From assembly GCA_947500555.1 (NCBI GenBank), contig CANMSE010000001.1:62001-126000 (forward strand): a stretch of 64,000 bases of DNA, in the 5' to 3' direction. Below, piece by piece: positions 34,620 through 43,868 of the stretch; position 1 is the first letter of the stretch, and each line of letters opens with the position of its first letter. Origin of the DNA: an uncultured Fulvivirga sp. (GTDB lineage: Bacteria; Bacteroidota; Bacteroidia; Cytophagales; Cyclobacteriaceae). The notes under the pieces are model-generated. The model made no database searches and had not been told where the DNA came from. It was given only the letters and a program-made list of their open reading frames with translations. The position numbers and the translations under genes are program-made.

Positions 34620-37600
34620 ATGTTAAAATTAATTGCAAAAGTATTCGGCACAAAGTCTGATAAAGACATAAAGAAGATTATGCCGATTGTGGAGGAGGTA
34701 AATGGCGAATACGCTAAGTTAAGTGCAATTACCGATCAGGAGCTCAGAGAAAAAACAAGAAGTGTACGGCAGCAGATTGATGAACACCTTCAATCTATTG
34801 ATGATGAAATAGCGGAACTTCATAAAAAAGTAAATGATAATCCAGATCTGGATATCAACGAAAAGGAAGATATATTCAATGAAATTGACAGCCTGGAAGA
34901 AAAGCGTAATAAGGACTTAGAGGACGTCCTGATGAAAGTTCTGCCACAAGCTTTTGCTATCATCAAAGAAACTGCCCGGAGATTTAAGGAAAACGATAGT
35001 TTACAGGTTGAGGCCACCATGCACGACAAAACCTTAGCAGCGAAAAAATCCAATGTCGAAATCAATTTTGATAAGGCCATTTGGCATAACAAGTGGATAG
35101 CGGCAGGCAATGAAATAGTCTGGGACATGCTTCACTATGATGAGCAACTGATTGGTGGTGTTGTACTTCATGAGGGCAAAATTGCCGAGATGGCAACAGG
35201 AGAAGGTAAAACTTTAGTAGCTACTCTCCCGGCTTTTCTTAATGCCTTAGCGAAAAGAGGTGTACATATCGTTACAGTAAACGATTACCTTGCCAAACGC
35301 GATAGTGAGTGGATGGCCCCAATTTTCGAGTTTCATGAGTTAACCGTTGATTGTATTGATAAACATGAACCAAACTCCGAAGAACGAAGAGTAGCTTACG
35401 GATGTGATATCATTTATGGTACAAATAATGAATTTGGTTTCGATTATTTACGAGATAACATGTCTCGTGAGACGAATGATCTGGTTCAAAAAAAGCACCA
35501 CTATGCTATGATCGATGAGGTGGATTCTGTTCTTATTGATGAAGCCAGAACACCTTTGATAATATCAGGTCCAATCCCTAAAGGTGATGAGCATGAGTTC
35601 TATGATTTAAAACCTCGTATCGCTAAACTAGTTGAGGCACAGAAGAAAATAACTCAGCAATTTTTGATAGAAGCTAAAAAGCTGATTAATGAGGGGGACG
35701 AAAAAGAAGGAGGATTAGCTTTATTCAGAGCATATAGAGGTTTACCAAAGCATAAACCTTTGATTAAATACCTAAGTGAGCCTGGCATTAGACAAAAGCT
35801 GCAAAAGACTGAAAATTTCTATCTTCAGGATAACCAAAAAATGATGCCTGAGGCCGATGAGCCTTTACTTTTTACAATCGATGAAAAACATAACAGTATT
35901 GATCTAACGGAGAAAGGCATTGACCTTATCACAAAAGAAGGAGAAGATTCAAACTTCTTTATTATGCCTGATATTGGTGGTGAAATTGCCAACCTGGAAA
36001 AGAATGAAGCGCTAAATGACGAAGAAAAAGTCAGTAAAAAAGATGAATTGATTAAAGACTATTCAGTCAAATCTCAACGGATTCATTCAGTCAATCAACT
36101 GTTAAAGGCGTACACTCTTTTCGAAAAAGATACTGAATATATTCTTGTTGACGGAAAAGTTAAAATCGTAGACGAGCAAACAGGCCGTGTAATGGATGGA
36201 CGTAGATATTCAGACGGTCTCCATCAAGCTATTGAGGCGAAAGAGAATGTAAAGGTAGAAGACGCAACACAGACTTACGCTACCATTACCTTACAGAACT
36301 ACTTCAGGATGTATCACAAACTGGCAGGCATGACAGGTACTGCGGAAACTGAGGCTGGTGAATTCTGGGAAATCTACAAGTTAGATGTGGTAGTAATGCC
36401 TACACACAGACCTATTGCCCGTGATGATCGTCAGGACATGGTTTATAAAACTGTGAGAGAAAAATTCAATGCAGTAGTGGATGAGATAGTATCTCTTACC
36501 AAAGAAGGTCGACCAGTATTGGTAGGAACTACTTCTGTAGAGATTTCTGAATTGGTGAGTAGAATGCTTAATATGAGAAAAATTGATCATCAGGTACTAA
36601 ATGCTAAGCAACATGCCAGAGAAGCTGATGTAGTAGCTGCTGCAGGTAAACCCGGCACAGTTACAATAGCTACTAACATGGCAGGTCGAGGTACTGACAT
36701 TAAACTAACACCAGAATCAAAAGCGGCAGGCGGACTGGCTATCATTGGTACTGAACGCCATGAATCAAGACGGGTAGATAGGCAGTTAAGAGGTCGCTCC
36801 GGACGACAGGGAGATCCAGGATCTTCCCAATTCTTCGTGAGTTTAGAAGATAACCTCATGAGAATGTTTATGCCTGAGCGCATTGCTAAGATCATGGATA
36901 GGTTAGGGCTACAAGAAGGTGAAGTAATTTCTCATTCTATGGTAACTAAATCTATAGAAAGGGCTCAAACCAAAGTTGAGGAAAATAACTTTGGCATAAG
37001 AAAGCGATTGTTGGAGTATGATGATGTAATGAACTCTCAACGAGAAGTGATATACAAACGAAGGAGAAATGCCTTATACGGTGAGCGGCTTCAACTTGAT
37101 ATCATGAATATGCTCTTCGATACCTGTGAGGACATCGTTCTTAATACAAAAGGAGCTGACAATTACGAAAGCTTCAAGCTGACTGTATTGGGAGTTTTGG
37201 GCATCGATTTCGAGATCTCCAAAGAAGAATTTGCTGCTATCGATGATAATGAACTTGCACAAAGGTTATATGAAAAAGCCTATGAAGAATACAAGCGTAA
37301 AAACAACAGTATAGCTACCAAGGCACTTCCCATAACCAAGAATATTCATGAAACCCGAGGGGCAACTATAGAAAATGTCTTAATTCCTTTTACTGATGGT
37401 AAAAAACAAATTGGAGTAGCTGCCAACTTGCAAAAGTGCGTAGACACAGAGAATCAAGAGATGATCAAGGCAATGGAGAAGATGATTACTCTAGCCATTA
37501 TTGATCAACTTTGGAAAGATCATCTTCGTGAAATGGATGATTTGAAGCAAAGTGTTCAAAATGCAGCGTACGAACAAAAAGATCCATTGCTGATTTACAA

Positions 37601-37964
37601 GTTTGAGGGATTTGAGTTATTTAAGCAGTTCATTGCTAAGGTAAATGAAGATACTATTTCATTCTTAATGAAAGCAGATTTACCTGTTGAAGACCCAAGT
37701 CAGGTACAGGAAGCCAGACAAGGAAGAAAGCAAAAACTCAATGAAAATAAGGAAGAATCACGTTCATTACTCAGTGGTGGAGGTCGACCTGCAGCTAATC
37801 GACCACCCGCTGAAAAAACAATGCCTATAAAATCTGAAAAGACTTTTGGCAGAAATGATCGAGTAACTGTTCAATATATGGACGGTTCTTTGAAGAAAGA
37901 TGTTAAATTTAAAACTGTTGAAGCTGATATCAATAGCAAAAAATGTGTTTTAGTAGAAGAGTAA
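34620..37964 (+). CDS. secA: Preprotein translocase ATPase SecA
   Basis: A 1114-residue translocation motor. Walker A is MATGEGKTLVA (about 190-200), Walker B MIDEVDSVLIDEART, and the second helicase half carries GTTSVE, ATNMAGRGTDI and QLRGRSGRQGDPG. It is longer than E. coli SecA (901): a long extra N-terminal helical hairpin (about 40-110) and an insertion in the preprotein cross-linking domain (about 330-440) account for this. The C-terminus ends DINSKKCVLVEE and lacks the Cys-rich zinc motif. The next gene begins on the base after the stop. Confidence 0.96.
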   Translation: MLKLIAKVFGTKSDKDIKKIMPIVEEVNGEYAKLSAITDQELREKTRSVRQQIDEHLQSIDDEIAELHKKVNDNPDLDINEKEDIFNEIDSLEEKRNKDLEDVLMKVLPQAFAIIKETARRFKENDSLQVEATMHDKTLAAKKSNVEINFDKAIWHNKWIAAGNEIVWDMLHYDEQLIGGVVLHEGKIAEMATGEGKTLVATLPAFLNALAKRGVHIVTVNDYLAKRDSEWMAPIFEFHELTVDCIDKHEPNSEERRVAYGCDIIYGTNNEFGFDYLRDNMSRETNDLVQKKHHYAMIDEVDSVLIDEARTPLIISGPIPKGDEHEFYDLKPRIAKLVEAQKKITQQFLIEAKKLINEGDEKEGGLALFRAYRGLPKHKPLIKYLSEPGIRQKLQKTENFYLQDNQKMMPEADEPLLFTIDEKHNSIDLTEKGIDLITKEGEDSNFFIMPDIGGEIANLEKNEALNDEEKVSKKDELIKDYSVKSQRIHSVNQLLKAYTLFEKDTEYILVDGKVKIVDEQTGRVMDGRRYSDGLHQAIEAKENVKVEDATQTYATITLQNYFRMYHKLAGMTGTAETEAGEFWEIYKLDVVVMPTHRPIARDDRQDMVYKTVREKFNAVVDEIVSLTKEGRPVLVGTTSVEISELVSRMLNMRKIDHQVLNAKQHAREADVVAAAGKPGTVTIATNMAGRGTDIKLTPESKAAGGLAIIGTERHESRRVDRQLRGRSGRQGDPGSSQFFVSLEDNLMRMFMPERIAKIMDRLGLQEGEVISHSMVTKSIERAQTKVEENNFGIRKRLLEYDDVMNSQREVIYKRRRNALYGERLQLDIMNMLFDTCEDIVLNTKGADNYESFKLTVLGVLGIDFEISKEEFAAIDDNELAQRLYEKAYEEYKRKNNSIATKALPITKNIHETRGATIENVLIPFTDGKKQIGVAANLQKCVDTENQEMIKAMEKMITLAIIDQLWKDHLREMDDLKQSVQNAAYEQKDPLLIYKFEGFELFKQFIAKVNEDTISFLMKADLPVEDPSQVQEARQGRKQKLNENKEESRSLLSGGGRPAANRPPAEKTMPIKSEKTFGRNDRVTVQYMDGSLKKDVKFKTVEADINSKKCVLVEE

Positions 37965-38483
37965 ATGCTTAAAAAATTATCATATAGTCTAGTTGTTTCA
38001 GTCGCTTTATATTCCTGTTCGCCAGTTACTATGAGCAAAACATCCAGTGTTGAAGCTTACTCAGAAGACTTATCTGTACATCGTCCCAAATTCGAGTCAG
38101 TAGATACTGAAAAAGATAATAATTCTGAGCAGCAAGATTCTGATGTGCAATACCCAGATCCCCAATATGATGTAACTGAAACGCTAAATAATGTTCTTGA
38201 TAGCATTGATAGAATAAAGGCCAATGTTACTTATGTGGATGGATACACTATACAGGTTTATTCTGGAACAAATAGTGAAGAAGCTAAAATAGCTCGGGGC
38301 AAAGTGTATACGATTTTGGATAATGCTTCCCCCTCATTAAAGTATGATGAACCTAACTTTAAGGTGAAGGTAGGCCGTTTTTATACCAGAATTGAAGCTC
38401 AAGAAACCTACACCCAATTGAAGTCTAAATTCCCCAAATCCATCATCATTCCTCAACGTATCTATCTGAAAAATATTGATTGA
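37965..38483 (+). CDS. SPOR-domain lipoprotein
   Basis: A 172-residue lipoprotein: lipobox ALYSC (Cys near 18), an acidic Ser/Asp-rich linker (about 25-65) and a C-terminal SPOR domain (about 95-170; YVDGYTIQVYSGTNSEEAKIA, then FKVKVGRFYTRIEAQ). SPOR domains bind denuded glycan strands at division sites. It follows secA with no intervening base and overlaps the amidohydrolase start by 8 bases, forming a three-gene unit. Confidence 0.82.
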   Translation: MLKKLSYSLVVSVALYSCSPVTMSKTSSVEAYSEDLSVHRPKFESVDTEKDNNSEQQDSDVQYPDPQYDVTETLNNVLDSIDRIKANVTYVDGYTIQVYSGTNSEEAKIARGKVYTILDNASPSLKYDEPNFKVKVGRFYTRIEAQETYTQLKSKFPKSIIIPQRIYLKNID

Positions 38484-39660
38484 TAAAATAAAGAAACTGG
38501 CTAAGGAGTATGCAGAAGATGTTGTCAACATCAGAAGACACATTCATGCCAACCCTGAATTATCATATCAAGAATTTAATACCGCTAAATACGTAGCCGA
38601 ACAACTTAGGAAAATTGGTATTGAGCCAAAAGAAAAGGTGGCTGATACAGGCTTAACAGCTTTAATCAAGGGTAATAACCCTGATAAAAAAGTGATAGCT
38701 CTTAGAGCTGATTTAGATGCCTTACCGATTAAAGAAGCTAACGATATTCCTTATAAATCAAAAAATGAGGGTGTTATGCACGCATGTGGGCATGATGCTC
38801 ACACTGCTTCATTATTAGGGACAGCCAGAATACTTCACGAACTAAGAAAAGACTTTGAAGGCTCAATCAAGCTAATTTTTCAACCAGGTGAAGAAAAGAA
38901 TCCTGGTGGTGCATCATTAATGATCAAAGATGGTGTTCTAAAAAATCCTGAACCAAATAAAATTTTTGGACAGCATGTAATGCCTCTGATTCCCGTAGGT
39001 AAAGTTGGTTTTCGATCAGGCATGTATATGGCAAGTGCAGACGAGATTTACCTGACAGTAAAAGGCAAGGGAGGCCATGGAGCCATTCCTGAATTAGCCA
39101 TTGATCCGGTACTCATCACTTCTCATATCATTGTTGCACTCCAACAAGTGATCAGCAGAAATGCGAGCCCTAAAACACCTACCGTACTCAGTTTTGGTAA
39201 AGTAGTAGCAGATGGAGCTACCAACATAATTCCTTCGGAGGTTTATGTAGCTGGTACATTCAGGGCCATGAATGAAGAATGGAGGGCTGAAGCCCATCAA
39301 ATTATCAAAAAAATGGCCGAAAGTATCGCTGAAGGTATGGGAGGGAAATGTGAAGTAGAGATATCCAAAGGATACCCTTATTTAGAAAATGATCCTCTAA
39401 GTACGACAGAAGCCAGAACAGCTGCAGAAGAGTACGTTGGAAAGGAGAATGTTGTTGATCTTGAATTATGGATGGGTGCCGAAGATTTTTCTTACTACAC
39501 CCATGAAGTTCCTGCTTGTTTTTATCGGTTAGGAACCAGAAATGAAAAAAGGGGTATCACTTCTTACGTCCATACACCTACATTCAATATTGATGAATCT
39601 GCATTAGAATTAGGTTCAGGTATGATGGCATGGATAGCAATTCATAACTTATCTCTATAA
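38476..39660 (+). CDS. M20-family amidohydrolase (N-acyl-amino-acid hydrolase type)
   Basis: A 394-residue metal-dependent amidohydrolase. Metal/catalytic motifs are LRADLDALPIKE (about 76-87), HACGHDAHTA (about 99-108), FQPGEEKNPGGA, and the lid domain with GGHGAIPE; WMGAEDFSYY near the C-terminus is typical. Family members hydrolyse N-acyl amino acids or hippurate; the natural substrate is open. The start is TTG at 38476, overlapping the SPOR gene's stop; no ATG exists before the conserved HIHANPELS. Confidence 0.88.
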   Translation: MIDKIKKLAKEYAEDVVNIRRHIHANPELSYQEFNTAKYVAEQLRKIGIEPKEKVADTGLTALIKGNNPDKKVIALRADLDALPIKEANDIPYKSKNEGVMHACGHDAHTASLLGTARILHELRKDFEGSIKLIFQPGEEKNPGGASLMIKDGVLKNPEPNKIFGQHVMPLIPVGKVGFRSGMYMASADEIYLTVKGKGGHGAIPELAIDPVLITSHIIVALQQVISRNASPKTPTVLSFGKVVADGATNIIPSEVYVAGTFRAMNEEWRAEAHQIIKKMAESIAEGMGGKCEVEISKGYPYLENDPLSTTEARTAAEEYVGKENVVDLELWMGAEDFSYYTHEVPACFYRLGTRNEKRGITSYVHTPTFNIDESALELGSGMMAWIAIHNLSL

Positions 39661-39664
39661 GTTC

Positions 39665-39751
39665 TTATTCATACCTAAGTGTGTTGGTCGAATTGTCTCT
39701 CGCTACCTTCAAGATCTGACCAAGTATTGTTGAGAAAATCTCTAAGCATAA
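39665..39751 (-). pseudogene. Possible C-terminal remnant of an FtsX/MacB-type ABC permease
   Basis: On the minus strand one frame reads through about 28 codons to a TAA at 39665-39667 and ends in ILGQILKVARDN, then STNTLRYE. This resembles the conserved tail of Bacteroidota FtsX-like permeases (A-R-x-N-P-x-x-x-L-R-Y-E). Nothing upstream in this frame belongs to a permease, because the YceI gene begins at once. It would therefore be a leftover 3' end after deletion. The match is short and from memory, so confidence is modest. Confidence 0.42.
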
Positions 39752-39752
39752 T

Positions 39753-40316
39753 CTATATATTTTGGTCAGGTAGACTAATTTGAAATTTCAAGTCTACTTC
39801 ATCTTCAGGACCATCACCATTAAATTTAAAGTCTCTTCTATTTAAAGTACCATCTCCTGATACTTTTAAAAAGTTTTGATCATCTATCTCAAATTCTATA
39901 GGCACTGATCGCTTAACTCCCTTTAACTCAAGTTCCATCTCCGAACGATACTTACTTTCACCTACTTTTTCAGCACCATTTATCTTAGCCACAATTGTTG
40001 GGAATTTCTTCACATAGAAATAGTCCTTCTTCTTCCTTATGTTTTTTTCAAGGTCCTTCCAGCTATTTGACAAAGATTTTGCATCAATCAAAATTTCAAT
40101 ATTAATGTCTTCGTACTTCCCTACTTCCCATTGTAGCTTTGATATTTTCCATTTTTCAAAAGTGAATGTTCGATCATTACCAGCATGAGCAATCACTTGA
40201 ATGACTCCTGGAACATTATCATATTGTTCATTACCATAAGGATCATAAAAAGCCCAATTGATAAAGCAGATGAATACCAAAAAGAACGCAAATAACCTGA
40301 ATCTAGATGTTGTCAT
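39753..40316 (-). CDS. YceI-like secreted lipid-binding domain protein
   Basis: A 187-residue exported protein (hydrophobic signal about 7-22) with a YceI-type beta-barrel: NDRTFTFEKWKISKLQWEVG, DAKSLSNSWKDLEKNIRKKKDYFYVKKFP-type region (about 78-105) and the late VSGDGTLNRRDFKFNG strand. YceI proteins bind isoprenoid or similar hydrophobic molecules in the periplasm. It is the second gene after a larger YceI-like protein, 12 bases downstream, and probably acts with it. Confidence 0.7.
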   Translation of the reverse strand: MTTSRFRLFAFFLVFICFINWAFYDPYGNEQYDNVPGVIQVIAHAGNDRTFTFEKWKISKLQWEVGKYEDINIEILIDAKSLSNSWKDLEKNIRKKKDYFYVKKFPTIVAKINGAEKVGESKYRSEMELELKGVKRSVPIEFEIDDQNFLKVSGDGTLNRRDFKFNGDGPEDEVDLKFQISLPDQNI

Positions 40317-40328
40317 AATTCTTTATTT

Positions 40329-41735
40329 TCAGTTAGTTATTAATTGTGATGTTGAATCAGCCATTACAAAATAGAGCTGGAAATGCATATTTTCTTTAGC
40401 TTCCTTAGGCCCATCAGGGCCTTTAACTCCAAATTTTTCGTAAATATTAATATTAAAAAAACTTTGAATAATCAGTTTTAAACTTCCATCTGAGCACAAA
40501 TAAGGACTAATATTGGTATAAGCCGTTACAGGCATTTCTTTACCCATAAATGAGAACAAGCCACTTATTGCCAATGTACTATCCTGATTGTTTTTCCAGG
40601 ATTCTTTAGACAGTTTAAATTCTTGAAATAAAAATTCGGCCGAAGGAAATTTACGTACTTTAATATATTTCCTGTGTACATTTTTATTGTAAGACTCCTC
40701 TCCCATATCCACGTCATTGGTGTTCACCATAAAACCACCACTTATCTCATCATCTTCCCATATCAATGTTCCTCTTAATGTGATCACTTCACCAGCATAA
40801 CTATCAAGTGGAGTGAAAAAATTAAACTGAATCAGTGGAATTACTTTATCAACAGGGCCTTCAACCGACCATTTTGAAGGCATGATTCCTTCAAAAACAT
40901 TTTTATAGCTTGATTTGTATTCTGAAAAAGATGTTTCCGGCAAGGTTGTATTCCAATCTTGCACGGGAACGGAATTTTCGATAATGCTGAACCCGTCTCC
41001 TTTTTCATCATTAGAAATAAGATTAAATATTTCCTTCTCAATAATATTTGCCAGCTTATTGAAAGCTTCCTTCTTTTTGCTTAAATCATATATTAGAGGC
41101 TTCTGAAGCATTGAGATAACTGGATTAGCACAATTAAATTGACTATATACTTCATAGCTTAAAAAAAGCTTGGCGTCATCATCCACATATGGATGAACAT
41201 CTACATAGAAAGCTCTATTTGTTCTTTTAAATTTAAACTCCTGCTTAACATTGAATTGGGTAAATGAACTCTGAATCATTTCTTTTACAGTGGTATCAAA
41301 GTCTGTCTTATCTAAATCAAATGGTCCAGACACCTTTGTTATTTTCAAGGGTAATATCACTGAAGACCTACCATTTTGATATGTAAGAATATTTTTCTTT
41401 AAGTTAGGTTGGAATACCTGAGGGTTTTGAGCAGTAGTTCTTATGAAGATTTTCAGCCTTGATAGTTCCGAGTATCGACCAGTATAATAAGACCTCCCTT
41501 TATGATTTTGAAAAACAATTTGAGGTGTAATGGTGATATCTGCCGGAGCACCATTCTTAATATCAATTTCAATCAACTCTAAACTATAATCAATACTAAT
41601 AGATTTTATTTGATCAAGATAGTTTTCAATAAATGATTTATCGACTTCTTTTTCTGAGTTTGTAAATACAATAAGTTGATTGCCATAAAGACTAATTGTA
41701 TTTAAAAAAATTACAATAATTAAAACAGGTCTCAT
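40329..41735 (-). CDS. Two-part secreted protein with C-terminal YceI-like domain
   Basis: A 468-residue exported protein (signal about 1-18, ending LYGNQ). The N-terminal 270 residues have an alpha/beta look (LIVFTNSEKEVDKSFIENY, then DITITPQIVFQNHKG), perhaps thioredoxin-like but without a CxxC. The C-terminal about 180 residues are YceI-like (ESYNKNVHRKYIKVRKFPSAEFLF, GLFSFMGKEMPVTAYTNI). It is cotranscribed with a single-domain YceI protein. The N-terminal region is not assigned to any family I know. Confidence 0.62.
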   Translation of the reverse strand: MRPVLIIVIFLNTISLYGNQLIVFTNSEKEVDKSFIENYLDQIKSISIDYSLELIEIDIKNGAPADITITPQIVFQNHKGRSYYTGRYSELSRLKIFIRTTAQNPQVFQPNLKKNILTYQNGRSSVILPLKITKVSGPFDLDKTDFDTTVKEMIQSSFTQFNVKQEFKFKRTNRAFYVDVHPYVDDDAKLFLSYEVYSQFNCANPVISMLQKPLIYDLSKKKEAFNKLANIIEKEIFNLISNDEKGDGFSIIENSVPVQDWNTTLPETSFSEYKSSYKNVFEGIMPSKWSVEGPVDKVIPLIQFNFFTPLDSYAGEVITLRGTLIWEDDEISGGFMVNTNDVDMGEESYNKNVHRKYIKVRKFPSAEFLFQEFKLSKESWKNNQDSTLAISGLFSFMGKEMPVTAYTNISPYLCSDGSLKLIIQSFFNINIYEKFGVKGPDGPKEAKENMHFQLYFVMADSTSQLITN

Positions 41736-41867
41736 TGATAATGTTCTGATTTATCGAAACATAGCCAATGCACGTGCCATTAATTATAACTCGTTGATAA
41801 ATAGTCTATTAGTAATTAATATTTATGAATAAAGGATTTTATATTGTATCATTTTAACACAACAATT

Positions 41868-41884
41868 TGTGTCATAATGACACA
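41868..41884. promoter_or_regulatory. 17-base perfect palindrome, possible operator
   Basis: TGTGTCAT-A-ATGACACA is a perfect inverted repeat. An adjacent, overlapping imperfect inverted repeat (ACACAA ... TTGTGT) lies at about 41858-41872. Both sit about 130 bases upstream of the two-gene YceI unit, next to the terminator of the phosphate transporter gene. They could bind a dimeric regulator. The remaining part of 41736-41898 is AT-rich and otherwise featureless. Confidence 0.45.
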
Positions 41885-41895
41885 TCCTATATTAA

Positions 41896-41925
41896 AGTAA
41901 AAAGGCATCCCATGGATGCCTTTTT
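41896..41925 (-). terminator. Terminator of the Na/Pi cotransporter gene
   Basis: AAAAAGGCATCC (41899-41910) pairs with GGATGCCTTTTT (41914-41925) around CAT. The symmetric A/T flanks would let it work in both directions. On the minus strand it follows the cotransporter stop by about 20 bases. Confidence 0.85.
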
Positions 41926-41943
41926 CAAATCCTCGAATTAAAG

Positions 41944-43656
41944 TTATTCCTTTCCAGCTGATGCTAAATCCTCTTCATCCTTTATACCCTGACCAAGAAT
42001 TGCTTCAGTAACATTGATTGCATGATCACCTATTTTCTCATAGCCGTTAAACAAGTCACGATATATGATTCCTGCCTTTATATCGTAGCCTTTATTCTCC
42101 ACCATTTTAAGATCTTCTTTCCTCAGTTTACTTCTATATTTATTTATTTGATCTTCTTTATGCAGAGCTTCAGTAATAGACACTTCGTGTGCAGGTTTTT
42201 CTAGATTAGTAAGCATAATTTGAATAGATTCATCTATCAGCTTTGCTAATGAATTGAGGTTATTAATTTGTCCATCTTCAAATTTCATTTCTTTCTTATG
42301 CTTACGTTCTATATCCTTTGACATTCTAAAGATTATATCAGCAATTCGTTCCAAATCATGGGATATGCTGAGCATACCTCTCAATTCGATAGAACTTTTT
42401 TCACTTAAACTAGCAGCTGATACCCTAATCATAAATCCATTAATTTGCTCTTCCATTTCATCGGTAAGTTCTTCCATTTTCTGGATTTTGTTCATCAGCT
42501 TAGTGACCTTTTTATCTTTAGTTTCATTGGATAGGTCTAACAATTGATCTGTCATTTTCTTTATGAGCTTGCCAAAATTGTACATTTCTTTGGAAGCTTC
42601 TGCTAGTGCAATTTCCGAAGAAGAGAACACCCCCCGTGAAATGTATTCTAGCCTGAATTCCTCATCCTCATCTCCTTTAGATTTTACGGACCTAGTAGCC
42701 AGTTTCACTAATTGAGGAACAAACCCAACAAGTAAAATAACATTGAGGAGATTAAAAGAAGTATGAAATGCTGCTAGTGCAAAATTACTTGAGTCAAACC
42801 CTTTGGAAAAAAATAATCCGAGAAACCATTGAAGGCCATCTAAAAACCAGGGCATAACAATAACCATCCATGTAACGCCTACAATATTAAATAGGGAATG
42901 AATTCTAGCTGAGCGTTTAGCGTGAACATTGGCCACCAAAGAAGCTAGTTCGGCTGTAATTGTTGTACCTATATTTTCCCCAAGTACCATTGCTGCAGCT
43001 ATATCTAGGGGTAATCCTTGAGTAGTCAAAACAATAGTCAGTGTCATTGCTGCGCTACTCGATTGAACAATTACGGTCAGCAAAGTACCCACCCCCACAA
43101 ACATTAACCTTGTTAGTATTCCTGGAGAAGTAAACTCATTCAAAAAAGATAATACCTCAGGATTATTTTTGATATCTGGGACAGCCGCTTTTAATTCACC
43201 AAGGCCCATGAAGAGTAAAGCAAATCCTATTAGCACTTCGCCCCATTTTTTATTCCTGTCTTTTGAAGAAAATAACATGGGGAACCCTACCGCAATTATT
43301 GGAAGTGCATAGGCGGATATTTTTATTTTAAATCCAATTAAAGATACTAACCAACCCGTTATCGTTGTTCCTATATTAGCTCCCATCATAACTCCGGCAG
43401 ATTCTACCAATGACAGTAAACCGGCATTTACAAAACTTACGGTCATCACTGTTGTGGCAGAAGATGACTGTAGAATAGCAGTTATTAGAAAACCAGTAAG
43501 GACACCGGTGTATCTGTTTGTTGTCATGGTACCCAACACCTTTCGCATACCTGAGCCTGCAACCTGCTGCAGGGACTCACTCATAACCTTCATTCCAAAA
43601 ATGAAGAAGCCAAGAGCACCTACTATTCTGATTAAATCTAAAATTCCAAAATCCAT
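41944..43656 (-). CDS. Na/Pi cotransporter with C-terminal PhoU-like domain
   Basis: A 570-residue transporter: two Na/Pi-II repeats with the signature QSSSATT (about 63-69) and QSSSAAMT (about 198-205), each near a GANIGTT/GENIGTT motif, and a C-terminal helical PhoU-like region (about 350-550). This is the NptA/YjbB architecture, moving phosphate with sodium across the inner membrane; the PhoU part probably regulates it. Divergent from it lies a second, PhoU-less Na/Pi transporter. Confidence 0.92.
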   Translation of the reverse strand: MDFGILDLIRIVGALGFFIFGMKVMSESLQQVAGSGMRKVLGTMTTNRYTGVLTGFLITAILQSSSATTVMTVSFVNAGLLSLVESAGVMMGANIGTTITGWLVSLIGFKIKISAYALPIIAVGFPMLFSSKDRNKKWGEVLIGFALLFMGLGELKAAVPDIKNNPEVLSFLNEFTSPGILTRLMFVGVGTLLTVIVQSSSAAMTLTIVLTTQGLPLDIAAAMVLGENIGTTITAELASLVANVHAKRSARIHSLFNIVGVTWMVIVMPWFLDGLQWFLGLFFSKGFDSSNFALAAFHTSFNLLNVILLVGFVPQLVKLATRSVKSKGDEDEEFRLEYISRGVFSSSEIALAEASKEMYNFGKLIKKMTDQLLDLSNETKDKKVTKLMNKIQKMEELTDEMEEQINGFMIRVSAASLSEKSSIELRGMLSISHDLERIADIIFRMSKDIERKHKKEMKFEDGQINNLNSLAKLIDESIQIMLTNLEKPAHEVSITEALHKEDQINKYRSKLRKEDLKMVENKGYDIKAGIIYRDLFNGYEKIGDHAINVTEAILGQGIKDEEDLASAGKE

Positions 43657-43680
43657 AAAACCATTAATTATTTTAACTTA

Positions 43681-43688
43681 CAAAAGTA
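43681..43688 (-). promoter_or_regulatory. Promoter -7 box of the PhoU-containing Na/Pi gene
   Basis: On the minus strand this reads TACTTTTG, matching TAnnTTTG, 25 bases before the start at 43656. A -33 TTG at normal distance is not obvious. The 43689-43860 stretch between the two divergent transporters is AT-rich with no gene. Confidence 0.45.
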
Positions 43689-43860
43689 CCGTTCGATCAA
43701 GTTGATGGTTTTAATTCAATATTACGATTGTGTTACCTTTTTATCTTATTAAATAGCAAAGTGATCTAAGCGTTTAAATTAATTATTTTAATAGGAAACT
43801 ATAATATAAATTTTAACAATTGCTTAATGCCATCGCAGTCTACAAAGAATTAATTTGATC

Positions 43861-43868
43861 TACCTTTG
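43861..43868 (+). promoter_or_regulatory. Possible -7 box at the start of the second Na/Pi gene
   Basis: TACCTTTG matches the -7 consensus, but it overlaps the first possible start codon (TTG at 43866). If real, translation must begin further downstream, for example at TTG 43884 or ATG 43947. No clear -33 element is present. Confidence 0.35.
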
